Part shown: positions 8,704-18,700 of the stretch, piece after piece
Layout: every line of letters starts with the position of its first letter
Position numbering within the stretch: position 1 is the stretch's first letter
DNA from: CAYYKK01 sp046351395
Lineage (GTDB): Bacteria; Myxococcota_A; Polyangia; Polyangiales; Polyangiaceae
DNA length: 64,000 nt
Assembly: GCA_046351395.1 (NCBI GenBank)
Contig: JAXLYP010000007.1
Coordinates: forward strand, 124,001 to 188,000
Direction: 5' to 3'
Notes under the pieces: model-generated
What the model was told of the DNA's origin: nothing
What the model saw: only the letters and a program-made list of their open reading frames with translations
Database searches by the model: none
Translations under genes and position numbers: made by a program

Positions 8704-9933
8704 TCAGCGCGCGCGCGTGCGACGGAGGAGGCGCCGAAAGTTCGCGCGGTCCATCCCCGCGAGATCCGCGGCCTGCGCGATGTTCTCGCTGGTGCGCGTC
8801 ATCGCGTCCCGCACGTAGGCGTCCTCGAACGCGGCGATCGCCTTCGCGCGCGCGGCGGCGTACGGCTCGTCCGCGAACGGCTTTGGAGGGCCGCCCGCGC
8901 GCTCGAACGGGAGGTCGCCCTCGACCAGCGTCGCGCCGCGCATCACCACCGCGGCGTGCGCGATGACCGCCTGGAGCTCCGTCACGTTGAGCCGGTAGTC
9001 GTGCGCGCGCAGCGCGCGCATCGCGCCCGCGGCGAGCTTCGCGGGCCCGAGGCCGCGGCGTGCGCGCTCGAGGCCGAGCAGGTGATGCGCGAGGACGGCG
9101 ACGTCGTCCGGGCGCGATCGGAGCGGCGGGACGTCCAGCACGACGTGGGCGAGCGCGATGAACAGCGCCTTGTCGAACGCGCGCTCGGCGACCATGCCGT
9201 GGATCGACGCGTCCGCCGTGGCCACGACGCGGGGCGCGCGACGAGCGAGGAGCGCCTCGAGCAGGCGCTCCTGCCCGGCGCGCGACAGGCGCTCCACGTG
9301 CAGGACGAGCAGGTCCTCGCCCCGGTCGATCGCCTCGAGCTCCTTCGCCTCGTCGACGGCGCGCGCGAGGTCGATCCGATGGGCCTTCGCGCCGCCCTTC
9401 GCGACGTTCGCGAGGAGCTCCTTTCCCGTCCCGGGCTCGCCGATGACGAGCGCGCGCTCGCCGTTCGTCGCGCAGCGCTTCGCCTTGCGGACGAGCTCGC
9501 GCATCGACTTCGACGCCGTCACGAGCTCCCCGAGCTCCGCTCCGAGGCGGGCCTCGGCGCGCGCCGCACGCTCCTCCGCGATCGCGCGTGAGGCCGCGCG
9601 CTCGAGCGCGAACGCGGCCTCCTCGGGCGTGGCCGTCGCGCCGAGGATGGCGACGCACGCCCGCGGCAGCTCGCGGACCGCGGTGCGCGGGGCGACCGCG
9701 ATCAGCATCGCGTCGCCCAGGGCGTCGCGGAGCGCGGCGTCCTCGAGCATCGCCGCGTCGAGCAAAGCGATGGCCGGCTTCGCGGTCCGTGCCACGGCGC
9801 GTGCGGCCTCGAGCGTCTGGCTCCCGAGGAGCTCGAGCCGTGTCTCCGCGTCTCCTTCGCGGCTCCGAAGGTCGGCGTGACGAGTGAGGTTTCGACGAAA
9901 GTCCGCGTCGGTGATCCCGACGAGCGCGCGCAC
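8704..9933 (-). CDS. Degenerate NtrC-type regulator lacking the sigma-54 contact loop
   Basis: 409 residues from a GTG one base after the preceding stop; the long upstream extension of the frame is Ser/Thr/Arg nonsense. Residues 1-130 look like a worn receiver domain without a clear acidic pocket. The AAA+ region has a good Walker A (G-E-P-G-T-G-K-E) but goes almost directly to the Walker B position, where L-V-L-H-V-E replaces the usual L-F-L-D-E. The E-L-F-G-H and G-A-F-T-G-A segments that contact sigma-54 are missing. P-P-L-R-S-R-P-D-D-V and a C-terminal Fis-type helix-turn-helix (about 365-409) are conserved. It probably binds DNA but is unlikely to activate sigma-54 promoters. Coupled to the barrel gene upstream. 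Confidence 0.75.
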   Translation of the reverse strand: MRALVGITDADFRRNLTRHADLRSREGDAETRLELLGSQTLEAARAVARTAKPAIALLDAAMLEDAALRDALGDAMLIAVAPRTAVRELPRACVAILGATATPEEAAFALERAASRAIAEERAARAEARLGAELGELVTASKSMRELVRKAKRCATNGERALVIGEPGTGKELLANVAKGGAKAHRIDLARAVDEAKELEAIDRGEDLLVLHVERLSRAGQERLLEALLARRAPRVVATADASIHGMVAERAFDKALFIALAHVVLDVPPLRSRPDDVAVLAHHLLGLERARRGLGPAKLAAGAMRALRAHDYRLNVTELQAVIAHAAVVMRGATLVEGDLPFERAGGPPKPFADEPYAAARAKAIAAFEDAYVRDAMTRTSENIAQAADLAGMDRANFRRLLRRTRAR

Positions 9934-9934
9934 G

Positions 9935-11107
9935 TCAGAACGCGGGCATGCCGGTCGAGCTGACGACGTTGGACTGGAACTTCGAGCGCCCCGACGCCTT
10001 CGAGTAGATCTCGTCGATGTTCGCGCTGATGTCCAAGTAGAACTGCGCGTCCGGGCTGTAGAACGGGTTGCGGAACTGCCCGTCCTCACCGAGGCTCAGG
10101 GTCTCGTTGTTGTAGCCGAGCGTCACGTCCACGACGTCGTAGAAGCCTTGGGAGAGAGAGACGTCGAAGCTCGAGTTCGTGATGTACGTGACCTGATCCG
10201 GCGACGTGGCGGCGCGGACGCAGCCCGTGAGCGTCTGCGCTTCGCAGTCCTGACCCTCCCAGCCGTGGCGGAAGCGGCCAATCAACCGACCTTCCACGGA
10301 GAGCGAGAGATCCTTGTAGAGCGGGAGCCCGAGGCTCAGCGAAGGGATGAGGCGATCGATGTCGAACGAGCCGGAGGTGAGGATGTCGTTCGCGACGCCT
10401 TGGCCCGTCGCGTTCTGGCGGACGCGGTTCAGGGACTCGTTCGTCGGCTGATAGCTGCGCGAGAACAGGTGCGACCACGTCAGGCCGACGCCGACGGTGA
10501 GGTTGTTCAGGCCGTCCGCGTCCGACCCGAGGAGCTTGATCTGCTGGCGCACGTTGCCGCCGAGCTGGAACGTCAGGTACTTGCCCGAGTTGAAGCTGAT
10601 GGGCGACGTCGGGAAGATGAAGCGCGTGCGCACGCTGCCCTTCGTGGACCACTCCGAGTCCTCGCTCGTGAAGATGTCACGCACGTACTGCGCGCCGAAC
10701 TGCAGATCCGTGAAGTACGGCTCGTGGTTCGTCGTCGTCGTGTCGCTGTTCGTGATCTCCACCGCGACGCCCGCGTCCACGTCCAGCCGGATCTTGTCCT
10801 TCGGCTTGTCGAGGACGTAGAGCGTGGGGTTCACGTCCCACTGCATGCCGTAGTACTCGGACTCGCCGCCGATGTTGTCCCGGCCGATGCCGATGGCGGT
10901 GCTCGTGACCGACTGGTTGAACGTGAACGTCGTTCCGCGCCAGATGAGCGGCTTCGGCGCCGGCGGCTGGGCCGCGTCCGGGGCGGGAGCGGCGGGAGCG
11001 GGAGTCGTGCCGGGCGGGGTCGCCGGGGGTTGCTGCGCGACCGCCGTCTGGGCGGTGGCGGTCAGGAGTGCGATCCCGGAGATCGATAGGAATGCCAGCT
11101 TGGACAC
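9935..11107 (-). CDS. Putative outer-membrane beta-barrel protein
   Basis: 390 residues from a GTG at 11107, chosen because it gives a standard signal peptide (V-S-K-L-A-F-L-S-I-S-G-I-A-L-L ... A-V-A-Q). A start further upstream would add an unlikely Arg-rich leader. After a Pro/Ala-rich linker the protein is a series of amphipathic strands (T-F-T-F-N-Q-S-V, K-Y-L-T-F-Q-L-G-G, L-T-V-G-V-G-L-T-W-S-H-L) with polar Asn/Ser/Asp turns, as in large myxobacterial surface barrels. No known family recognised. It heads a two-gene unit with the degenerate NtrC-type regulator. Confidence 0.65.
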   Translation of the reverse strand: MSKLAFLSISGIALLTATAQTAVAQQPPATPPGTTPAPAAPAPDAAQPPAPKPLIWRGTTFTFNQSVTSTAIGIGRDNIGGESEYYGMQWDVNPTLYVLDKPKDKIRLDVDAGVAVEITNSDTTTTNHEPYFTDLQFGAQYVRDIFTSEDSEWSTKGSVRTRFIFPTSPISFNSGKYLTFQLGGNVRQQIKLLGSDADGLNNLTVGVGLTWSHLFSRSYQPTNESLNRVRQNATGQGVANDILTSGSFDIDRLIPSLSLGLPLYKDLSLSVEGRLIGRFRHGWEGQDCEAQTLTGCVRAATSPDQVTYITNSSFDVSLSQGFYDVVDVTLGYNNETLSLGEDGQFRNPFYSPDAQFYLDISANIDEIYSKASGRSKFQSNVVSSTGMPAF

Positions 11108-11413
11108 GCGCGCTCTCTCCACCGCCAGGAATAGAACCCCGGCGCTCTTGGTCGGAGCCCTGCTCCGACCGGGTGCCAACTCTCATAGGTCCCCTAGGGC
11201 GTCAACGACCCCCCTCGGGAAGGAAACCTCAAGCGGTCTGCCTCAAGCAGGAAGCATGCCCTGGGCGAAATTGCAGCGATGCTCGAGAAAACAGGGCGAT
11301 CGCGTTCCCCCGAGGATCGCCGACCACGCTTCGGTCAACTTTACGACGGGCCGTGTCCGCGCGCGTCGTTATCTCGGTAACGGTCGAGCGGAGCCCCATG
11401 TAGGGTCCCCGCC
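11108..11413. other. Divergent intergenic region
   Basis: About 306 bases between the barrel gene and the MBL-fold gene, which are transcribed away from each other, so promoters for both should lie here. The octamer CCTCAAGC occurs twice about fourteen bases apart near 11228 and 11242. I see no convincing -35/-10 pair, RNA gene or protein-coding frame. Confidence 0.5.
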
Positions 11414-12091
11414 ATGTTTCGCCGCCTGAGCGACCGCGTCAGCGCCCTCGATTTGATCAAGCCCTCCGGCTGGCGACTCACGATGCACGCCGTCCGACTG
11501 AAGGGGGGTGGGCTGCTCGTCCACAGCCCCGTGCGGCCTCACCCCGAAGTGTTCGACGCGCTCGAGGCGCTGGGAACGCCGTCGATCCTGCTCGCGCCGA
11601 ACCACTTCCACCACGTCGCGCTCCCGCGGTATCGCGAGCGCTACCCGAAGGCGCGCGCCCTCGCGTCCGCGGGCGCGCGTCCCCGGCTCGCGCGGAAGGG
11701 CCACGCCGATCTCGGCGACATCGCCGGGGAGAAGCTCCCCGGTGTCCGGCTCCTCCCCTGCGAGCACGTGAAGAACGGCGAGACGATGGTCGTCGTCGAC
11801 GACGAGGGCGGCCCCACGCTCCTCGTGTGCGACGCGTTCTTCAACGTCCCGGGGCCGCTGACGGGCTTCGAGGGGTGGTTTCTGCGGATGACGTCGACCG
11901 GTCCCGATCTGTCTCTCGGCAAGACTTATCGGTTCGCGGGGATCGGCGATCCTCGAGCGTACGCCGCGTGGCTCGAAGAGACGCTCGCGGAGATTCGGCC
12001 GCGGCGCGTGTCGTTCTCGCACGGCGATCCGATCGAGGGAGACGACGTCGTCGATCGCCTGCTCGTCGCGCTGCGGCGCGCGCTCGAGTAG
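11414..12091 (+). CDS. Metallo-beta-lactamase-fold protein (DUF4336-like)
   Basis: 225 residues, no signal peptide. The sequence has an MBL-like order of strands: M-H-A-V-R-L-K-G-G-G-L-L-V-H-S-P, then L-L-A-P-N-H-F-H-H at the place of the first metal-binding loop, L-L-P-C-E-H in the middle, V-C-D-A-F-F-N at the later Asp, and S-F-S-H-G-D-P-I near the end. The usual H-x-H-x-D-H motif is reduced to N-H-F-H-H, as in DUF4336-type relatives. Cytoplasmic hydrolase or non-enzymatic MBL-fold protein; substrate unknown. It stands alone, convergent with the lipoprotein gene at 12109. Confidence 0.65.
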   Translation: MFRRLSDRVSALDLIKPSGWRLTMHAVRLKGGGLLVHSPVRPHPEVFDALEALGTPSILLAPNHFHHVALPRYRERYPKARALASAGARPRLARKGHADLGDIAGEKLPGVRLLPCEHVKNGETMVVVDDEGGPTLLVCDAFFNVPGPLTGFEGWFLRMTSTGPDLSLGKTYRFAGIGDPRAYAAWLEETLAEIRPRRVSFSHGDPIEGDDVVDRLLVALRRALE

Positions 12092-12108
12092 CGCACGCGG
12101 CCCGCTCC

Positions 12109-12555
12109 TCAGGGGCACTCGCTCTTCGAGGTGACGGTCGCATCCGCGGTCTTCAAGGTCTCGAGCTTCCCGTCGTCGGGGTGCATCTTCATGCTGCGCT
12201 TCGCGGTGACGCCGCCGTGGACGACGAAGTCGTCGACCTTCACGGTCTTCGATCCGCCGGGCCACGTGAGCGTGTAGGCGGTGACCTTGCAATCCCCCGG
12301 ACCCGGGTTCTCGAACGTGATCGACGCGTGGAGATCCTTCGATCCGTCGGTCGAGGGCTCGACCTCGAGGAGCTTCGCGGTGACCGGGCCGCCCGGCCCC
12401 TTGGGGGCGCTCGCGGTCGGCGCGGACGCGGGCGGCACGGCGTCGCTGCTGGGCGCGGCGGTGTCCATCACCGCGGCCTTTCCGAGCGGCTCGGGCGTGT
12501 TCGAACAAGCGACGAGGAGCGCCGTGAGAGGGATCGCGAGGTGGTGACGAACCAT
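12109..12555 (-). CDS. Hypothetical lipoprotein
   Basis: 148 residues starting at the ATG at 12555. The signal M-V-R-H-H-L-A-I-P-L-T-A-L-L-V-A-C-S ends in a lipobox. A Ser/Ala/Pro-rich linker follows, then a compact domain (about 55-148) that reads like a single Ig-like or DUF4352-type beta sandwich (L-H-A-S-I-T-F-E-N, T-A-Y-T-L-T-W-P-G-G). Cys in D-C-K and S-E-C-P could pair. Envelope-anchored protein of unknown function. It is divergent from the AgmX/PglI-domain gene. Confidence 0.65.
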   Translation of the reverse strand: MVRHHLAIPLTALLVACSNTPEPLGKAAVMDTAAPSSDAVPPASAPTASAPKGPGGPVTAKLLEVEPSTDGSKDLHASITFENPGPGDCKVTAYTLTWPGGSKTVKVDDFVVHGGVTAKRSMKMHPDDGKLETLKTADATVTSKSECP

Positions 12556-12657
12556 GGTCCGCCGACCGTAGCAGGCGCGCCCGCGAACCTCTCGATCCGC
12601 GCGGGGGCGGGGGGCGGGCGGCTCGTCGAATGGCGCGGGGGACAGCGGCTGAATCGA

Positions 12658-12728
12658 GCGCCTTCGGCGCGCTCGGGAACTCAATCCGCACGCCGCACGC
12701 GGTCGATCGCCGCGGTCCTCCGCGGAAT
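12658..12728. repeat. Palindromic repeat pair upstream of AgmX/PglI-domain gene
   Basis: A GCGCC-TTC-GGCGC hairpin (12658-12670) is followed about 40 bases later by CCGCGG-TCCT-CCGCGG with AATTGGCG after it (from about 12710). The same two-part design occurs near 55027 and 62103, and the second half alone before the barrel gene at 1847. It looks like a dispersed repetitive extragenic palindrome family. Confidence 0.55.
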
Positions 12729-12763
12729 TGGCGTTCGGGCGCGCGCCGTGGGAGATCGGCCCC

Positions 12764-13644
12764 GTGGCGCGGCGTCCCTCGCTCCTCCCGTCCCTCGCGC
12801 TCGTGCTCGCGGCGACGGGCTGCGGGGACGCCGCGGGCAATGCGTTCGCTCCGAGCGCGTCCGCGACCACCGAGGCTCGCTCGTCCGCGAGCCCGCGGGC
12901 CGACGCGAGCGTCGTGCTCTCGGCCGAGGCGACGACCGCGCCGCCCCGGACGCGACCACCGAGGCGAGCGTCCGAAAGCCCCGATCGGTCCACGTCCGAA
13001 AGGTCGAGTCGACCGCGAACCGCGTGGCGACGGACATCCAAGGCGCGGTGGAGGCGCGCGAGGCCGCGCTCCTCGCGTGCTACGACCAGGCGCTCCGCCT
13101 CGATCGAACGCTGATGGGGCGCGTGAAGGTCGCGTTCGTGTTGTCGACGAGCGGCAAGGCCGAGAAGGTGAAGCCGAGCGGCGACCTCCCGGAGGCGCTG
13201 CGCGCGTGCGTCGTCGCGGAGATCCACGCGGCGACGCTGCCCAAGCCGGGCGAGGACGCACAGAGCTCCGTGACCTTGGAGTTCGAGCCCGGGCGCGTGC
13301 GGTTCGAGCTCAACGGCAAGCCGTACTACGACGCGACCGGCGCCGACGTGAAGGCGGCGCTCCTCGCGCTCGGGTGCACCGGGCTCCTCGACGAGTCGTC
13401 CCGGCACAACCCGAAGCGCTACCGAGCGACGCTCGATGGCAAGCGCCTGCAGGTGACGTTCACGCCGAAGACGGGGCCGTCCAACCCGGGCGCGTTCCAC
13501 ATGTCCGCGCGCCAAATCGAGGCCCTCCGCGAGCGCGCCGCCGTGTTCCAAGCGTCCGACTTCGTGCTCGCGATCCGCGTCGAGGAGGACGCCGACTCGG
13601 CGACCGCGGAGGCGCTCCTCCGTCGAATCGTCACCGAAGAGTGA
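12764..13644 (+). CDS. Lipoprotein with AgmX/PglI C-terminal domain, apparent frameshift
   Basis: About 293 residues when read through a -1 shift near 12945-12957. The GTG at 12764 gives a textbook lipoprotein signal (A-R-R-P-S-L-L-P-S-L-A-L-V-L-A-A-T-G-C). A Ser/Ala/Pro linker follows, then, in the other frame, V-E-A-R-E-A-A-L-L-A-C-Y-D-Q-A-L and G-R-V-K-V-A-F-V-L-S-T-S-G-K-A, the AgmX/PglI C-terminal fold with its paired Cys (A-C-Y and R-A-C-V). This domain occurs in myxobacterial envelope and gliding proteins. A further C-terminal region (about 200-293) is unassigned. The shift lies in a C-rich run (GCCGCCCCGG), where one lost C is the simplest explanation. Confidence 0.7.
12943..12958 (+). 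other. Apparent -1 frameshift in a C run
   Basis: The signal-peptide frame turns Arg-rich after S-A-E-A-T-T-A-P-P. The frame one base earlier continues as P-D-A-T-T-E-A-S-V-R and carries the conserved AgmX/PglI domain. The join falls in GCCGCCCCGG. Loss of one C from a homopolymer would explain it and is a common assembly error. Confidence 0.7.
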
Positions 13645-13670
13645 CCGCACATGCTAAGTGCCCGCGCATC

Positions 13671-15710
13671 ATGGAAGCCGGGCATGCGCTCTCTCCGCCG
13701 ATCCTCGCCGCCCTCGAGAAGAAGGGGTTCGTCGAGCTCACGCCGGTGCAGCGCGCCGTCCTCGAGGTGGAGCACGCGGGGCGCGACCTGCGCATCACCT
13801 CGCAGACCGGATCGGGCAAGACGGTCGCGATCGGCCTCGTCCTCGCGGACTGGGTCGCGCCGGATCCCTCGCTCTCGGAGCGCTCCCGCAAGCCTCGCGC
13901 GCTCGTCATCACGCCGACGCGCGAGCTCGCGCGCCAGGTCGAAGAGGAGCTGTCCTGGCTCTACGCGCTCGTCGGCGCGCGCGTGACGTCCCTCACCGGC
14001 GGGGCGAGCTACCGCAACGAGTTCCGCGCGCTCGCGCTCGGGCCCGCGGTTTTGGTAGGGACGCCGGGGCGCGTCGTCGATCACCTCGAGCGCGGGAGCT
14101 TCGACACGTCCGAGATCCGCGCCGTGGTGCTCGACGAAGCCGACCGCATGCTCGACATGGGCTTCCGGGACGAGCTCGAGGCGATCCTCGCGAAGATGCC
14201 CGCGGAGCGGCGGACCCACCTCGTGAGCGCGACGTTCCCGGCGGACGTGAAGCGCCTCGCCGATCGGGTGCAGGCCGATCCCGTGCACGTCGAGGGGACG
14301 AAGCTCGGGGAGGCGAACGTCGACATCGATCACGCGGTGTACCTCGTGGATCCGTCCGAGAAGCTCGCCGCGCTCATCAACCTGCTGCTCCTCGATCACG
14401 AGGCGCGCGCGCTCGTTTTCGCGCAGATGCGCGCGGAGGTGAGCGAGATCGCCGCCGACCTCGCGGACGCTGGGTTCGGCGTCGCGGCGATGAGCGGGGA
14501 CCTCGAGCAGCGGGAGCGCACGCGAGCCCTCGAGGGTTTCAAGAGCGGGCGCACGCGCGTCCTCGTCGCGACGGACGTCGCGGCCCGCGGCATCGACGTC
14601 GAGAACATCCAGCTCGTGATCCAGGTGACGCCCCCGACCGACGCGGACACCTACACCCACCGGAGCGGGCGGACGGGGCGCGCGGGCAAGCGCGGCAAGT
14701 GCGCGATGCTCGTGAGCCTGCGCGAGTTCGCGTACGCGAAGCGCGTGCTCGAGCGCGCGAAGGTCAAGTGGTCCCTCGCGAACGTGCCGGCCCGCGCGGC
14801 GATCGAGGCGATCGAGGACGAGCGGTTCATCGAGCAGGTGCGCGCGCTCGCGTCGCGCGAGGAGGCGATTCACCCCCGCGTCGAGCGGCTCGCGCGGCGC
14901 ATCGAGGCCGAGCTCCCGACCCAGCGGGCGCTCTCGGTGCTCATCGAGAAGCACGGGCCGATCGGCGAGGCCGCGCCGCGCGAGGTCACGCCGATCGTGC
15001 CACCCGCGCCGCGCTCGCGACCACGAGCCGTCCCGCCGCGCGCCGATCGCGCGGAGCCGAGGGGGAGTCGAGGAGAGCCGCGCCCGGATCGAGGAGAGCC
15101 GCGCCCCGATCGGGGAGAGCCGCGCCCCGATCGGGGAGAGCCGCGCGCCCCCAAGGGCGAGGGAGATTTCGTGCCGTTCCGCGTGACGTGGGGCGCGAAG
15201 CACGGCGCGGACTCTCGGAGACTGCTCGCGATGGTGTGCCGGCGCGGCGACGTGCAGAGCCGCAGCATCGGGTCGATCCGCGTTGGGCCCATCGCGTCGA
15301 CCGTCGAGGTGGAGCGCGCCGTGGCGCAGCAGTTCGCCGCCGCCGCGGGGCGCCCCGACCCGCGGGATCCTCGGGTGCGGATCTCGATGGCGGACGACGC
15401 GGTCGCGGAGCACCGCGCGCCCCCAGCGCCGAAATCGCGCCCGCGCACCCCGGCGGCGGTCGCGCCCGCCGCGCCGCCGCGCGCCCCGAAGATCGAAGAG
15501 GCGCCGAAGGCACCGCCGCCGCGCCGATCGAGCAAGGGCGGTCGCAAGGCCCCCCCCGTACTCGTGGACGACGGTGGCTGGGACACGCTCGCGCCCGCGA
15601 AGCCCGAGCCCCCGAGGAAGCTCCCCGCGCCCGTGCGGCGCGAGGTCGGCGGGAAGGGCGCGCCCCCCAAGCGGCGCGCGCCGCTCGGCCGAAGCGAGCG
15701 CCGTCGTTGA
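13671..15710 (+). CDS. DEAD-box RNA helicase with DbpA-type RNA-binding domain
   Basis: 679 residues from the ATG at 13671. Helicase motifs are in order: Q motif (F-V-E-L-T-P-V-Q), Walker A (S-Q-T-G-S-G-K-T), P-T-R-E-L-A, T-P-G-R, D-E-A-D (V-L-D-E-A-D-R-M-L-D-M-G-F), S-A-T, then V-A-T-D-V-A-A-R-G-I-D and H-R-S-G-R-T-G-R-A-G in the second RecA lobe. After a disordered Arg/Gly/Glu/Pro tract (about 455-495) there is a DbpA-type RNA-binding fold (F-R-V-T-W-G-A-K-H-G to V-R-I-S-M, about 500-570), and then a long basic Pro/Ala tail. DbpA-type enzymes act in large-subunit ribosome assembly; that role is inferred. Its frame overlaps nothing and it leads toward the kinase gene. Confidence 0.9.
   Translation: MEAGHALSPPILAALEKKGFVELTPVQRAVLEVEHAGRDLRITSQTGSGKTVAIGLVLADWVAPDPSLSERSRKPRALVITPTRELARQVEEELSWLYALVGARVTSLTGGASYRNEFRALALGPAVLVGTPGRVVDHLERGSFDTSEIRAVVLDEADRMLDMGFRDELEAILAKMPAERRTHLVSATFPADVKRLADRVQADPVHVEGTKLGEANVDIDHAVYLVDPSEKLAALINLLLLDHEARALVFAQMRAEVSEIAADLADAGFGVAAMSGDLEQRERTRALEGFKSGRTRVLVATDVAARGIDVENIQLVIQVTPPTDADTYTHRSGRTGRAGKRGKCAMLVSLREFAYAKRVLERAKVKWSLANVPARAAIEAIEDERFIEQVRALASREEAIHPRVERLARRIEAELPTQRALSVLIEKHGPIGEAAPREVTPIVPPAPRSRPRAVPPRADRAEPRGSRGEPRPDRGEPRPDRGEPRPDRGEPRAPKGEGDFVPFRVTWGAKHGADSRRLLAMVCRRGDVQSRSIGSIRVGPIASTVEVERAVAQQFAAAAGRPDPRDPRVRISMADDAVAEHRAPPAPKSRPRTPAAVAPAAPPRAPKIEEAPKAPPPRRSSKGGRKAPPVLVDDGGWDTLAPAKPEPPRKLPAPVRREVGGKGAPPKRRAPLGRSERRR
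15064..15150 (+). repeat. Tandem 21-base in-gene repeat
   Basis: Four imperfect copies of a 21-base unit (core GGAGAGCCGCGCCCCGATCG) inside the helicase gene encode the heptapeptide R-G-E-P-R-P-D. The copies are nearly identical at the DNA level, which suggests recent slippage expansion of the disordered linker. Confidence 0.8.
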
Positions 15711-15755
15711 TGGTGTTCACGAGCCGATCGCGGGAGGTACGCTGCCGCCACCACG

Positions 15756-18700
15756 ATGCTCTCGCAACAGCTCCACGACGCTCTCTCGACGCTCGTCGCC
15801 TCCATCGAAGCGCAGCCTGAAGTCGAGGCGCAGCTCGCCGCGCGCTGGAGGGCGGCGACGCCGGGCGCGACGGTCGACGAAGCCGCCGGTGAGGTGGGCG
15901 CGGATCTCGGGGCGGCGGCGGATCTCGTCGACAAGACGCTCCCCGCGCTGACGCGATCCCAGAACGGGTTGAACGATCTCGTCGCGCTCTTCGGGAAGCC
16001 CGAGGGCGAGGTCGTCCTCGCGTGGTGCGCTGCGACCGCGGCCCGCCGCGACACGCGCGTCGCGCGGCTCCTCGCGCCCACGATGTCCCGCCCGGAGCTC
16101 GGCGAGAGGGCGGGAGCGGCGGCGCGGGCGCGGATCGTCGAGGGGCCGCTCCTCGACGCGCTCGCCTGCGCGCCCATCCTCGGATCGGGGGACCAGTTCG
16201 CGCTCGCGCAGAACGCGGAGGCCGCCGCGCGCATGGAGATCCTCATTTGGGAGGCCGGCGCGAGCGCCCTCGGCGTACCCGAGCTCGGCCCTTGGATCTT
16301 CGGCTCGGAGGAGACGTTCGAGGCGATGATCGGCAACCCCGCGCACGGCACGCTCCGCCACCGCGTCATCGCCGCGCGGTGCCTCGAGGTGAGCGTGCGC
16401 GGGATGCCGAAGGCGGCCGATCCCCAGCTCGTCGGCCGGACGCTCCAAATCTTGCAGCCCCTCTTGCTCCACCCCGAGCCGCTCGTGTGGGTGCACGCGG
16501 CGCGCGCGCTCGGCGGGCTCGCCGGGTCGATCGAGTACCTCGAGGGGACGCTGCTCGACTGGGTGCGCGGGGAGTCGCAGGTCCTCCGGCAGCGCGCCAT
16601 GACCGCGTTCGCCTCGCTCCCCGCCGAGCGCCTCAAGTTCCTCGCGAGCGAGCTCGTCTCGCTCCTCGACTCGCCCGAAGAGGCGTGGGCGCTCGCGGCG
16701 ATCGCTGCGGCGACGCCCTACCTGTTCTTCGAGCGTCGGGATCTCTGGGATCGCCTCGCTGCGCGGATCCTCGAGGGCGACGGCGGGGCCGTCGCCGCGC
16801 GCGCGCTCGCTCGCGGCCTCGCGACGCTGTGGCGCCGAGGCGTGCGCCAGGTCGCGATCGAGACGCCCATCCGGCAGCTGCGCGAGCTCGCGCGACGGGC
16901 GCGCGCGCACTCGATCGACGAGTGGCGACGGTGGCTCGACGTGATCTCCGTCACCGATCCCATCGACGACGCGGAGCGCGATCCGCTCGACCACGAGCTC
17001 GGCGTCGAGAACCTGGTCCGCATCGCGGCGCAGTACGACGACGAGGAGGCGGACGCGCGCGCGGCGCGCTTCGCCGACACGCTCTCGCCGACGTTCCTCG
17101 AGGCGCGGCGGATCGCGCTCGGCGGCGGGTCGCTGCGCCACCGCGCCGCCGCGATCAACGCGTGGGAGGGCTGCGCGCGCTCGCTCGCGCTGAGCCTCTG
17201 GGAGCCGCTGCTCGCCACGCGCCCCATGGGGACGCCCGTCGAGATCCCGGATCTGCGCGAGGCGTGGAAGGTCGTCGCGCGGACGCCCTCGGAGGTGCTC
17301 GATCTCGTCGCAGAGCGGAGGCAAAGCGGCGCGCCGGACGATCAGCTCGTGCCGCTCGAGGTGCTCGCGCTCCGCCTCGGGGGCTACGCGCTCGACGCGT
17401 GCGGCGACGACGACTCGAACCTCGGCAACGGTCGGGGCCCCACGGCGCACGACACGTGCCTCTTGCTCCGCAAGCTCGACGGGCTCTCCGAGGGCACGCG
17501 GAAGATGCCGCCCACGCTCGAGACCGCGCTCGGAGCGCTCTTCTGGCGGCTGGTCGACACGACGCGCGGGACGGCGCTCGGCGAGGTGGACGACGTCGAG
17601 TGGCTCGGGCCGTTCGCGGCGTGGTGGAGCCTCGTCATCGATCAGCCGGACATCCTGCAAGAGCTCACGACCGCGCTCCCCATGTTGTCGAAGGCGGCGC
17701 TCGCGAAGTGCTGCGAGAAGGCGGACGAGATCCGCACCGCCGTGTCGCTCGGCGAGGAGGATGGAGCGTGGGGCGCGGCGGCGCACGACGCGCTCGTCGC
17801 GCTCCACGCGGAGCACACGGAGCTCGCGCACGCGCTCGTGGGGCTCGCGAAGGGGCTCGAGAAGTTCGCGAGCGCGTCCGGCACGCGCCCCGATCTCGAG
17901 GCCATGTGCCTCGATCTCGCGCTCGCGGCGGAGCGGCTGCACGGCGCGCTCGCCGATCCCGTGAAGGCGCTCCATCAGGCGAGCGAGCAGTCCGCGGAGG
18001 ACTCGCTCCGCAGGGGCGCGACCGAGAACACGCCGCGCGTCGCGGGCCTCGTGGCGCGCGCCATCCGGGCGCGCGAGCTCTCGCTCCTCGAGGTGTGGTT
18101 CACCTCGCTCGGGCCCGTCACCTCGTCCCTCGTCGAGGCGGCCGTGGAGAAGGCCGTGCGGCGGACGCCGCCCCCGCCGCCGAAGCCGAAGAAGGTCGAG
18201 GCGAAGCTCATCGAGGGGTACGAGCTCATCAAGCCCCTCGGCGAGGGCGGCATCGGATCCGTCTGGCTCGTGCGCAAGCCTGGCGCGGACCGGCTCTTCG
18301 TCCTCAAGATCCCCAAGGCCGAAGCGCTCGCGGGCGCGAACGAGGTGGAGCGCGCCGGGATCCTCGCCTCGTTCGTGGACGAGGCGAAGGCCCTCGCTGG
18401 CCTCTATCACCCGAACGTCGCGAACATCATCGATCGAGGGATCTCCGACAGCGTGCCGTTCCTCGTGCTCGAGTACCTCATCGGCGCCGATCTGAAGCAG
18501 TACTCGCATGCGCGCTTGATGAGCCTGTTCGAGCTCCGGCAGGTCGTCGTCGAGTCGTGCGCGGGGCTCGCGGCGCTCCACAACGCGGGCCTGGTCCACC
18601 GCGACATCAAGCCGGCGAACCTCTGGCTCCGCCTGCCGCTCCAGGGCGGCGAGCTGTTCGATCCGGCGAAGCACCGCGACCCTGCGCGCGTGCACCCGCT

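Noticed and set aside
15064..15150. Short direct repeats as a CRISPR-like array
   Set aside because: The 21-base copies are contiguous, have no spacers and encode R-G-E-P-R-P-D in the helicase linker.
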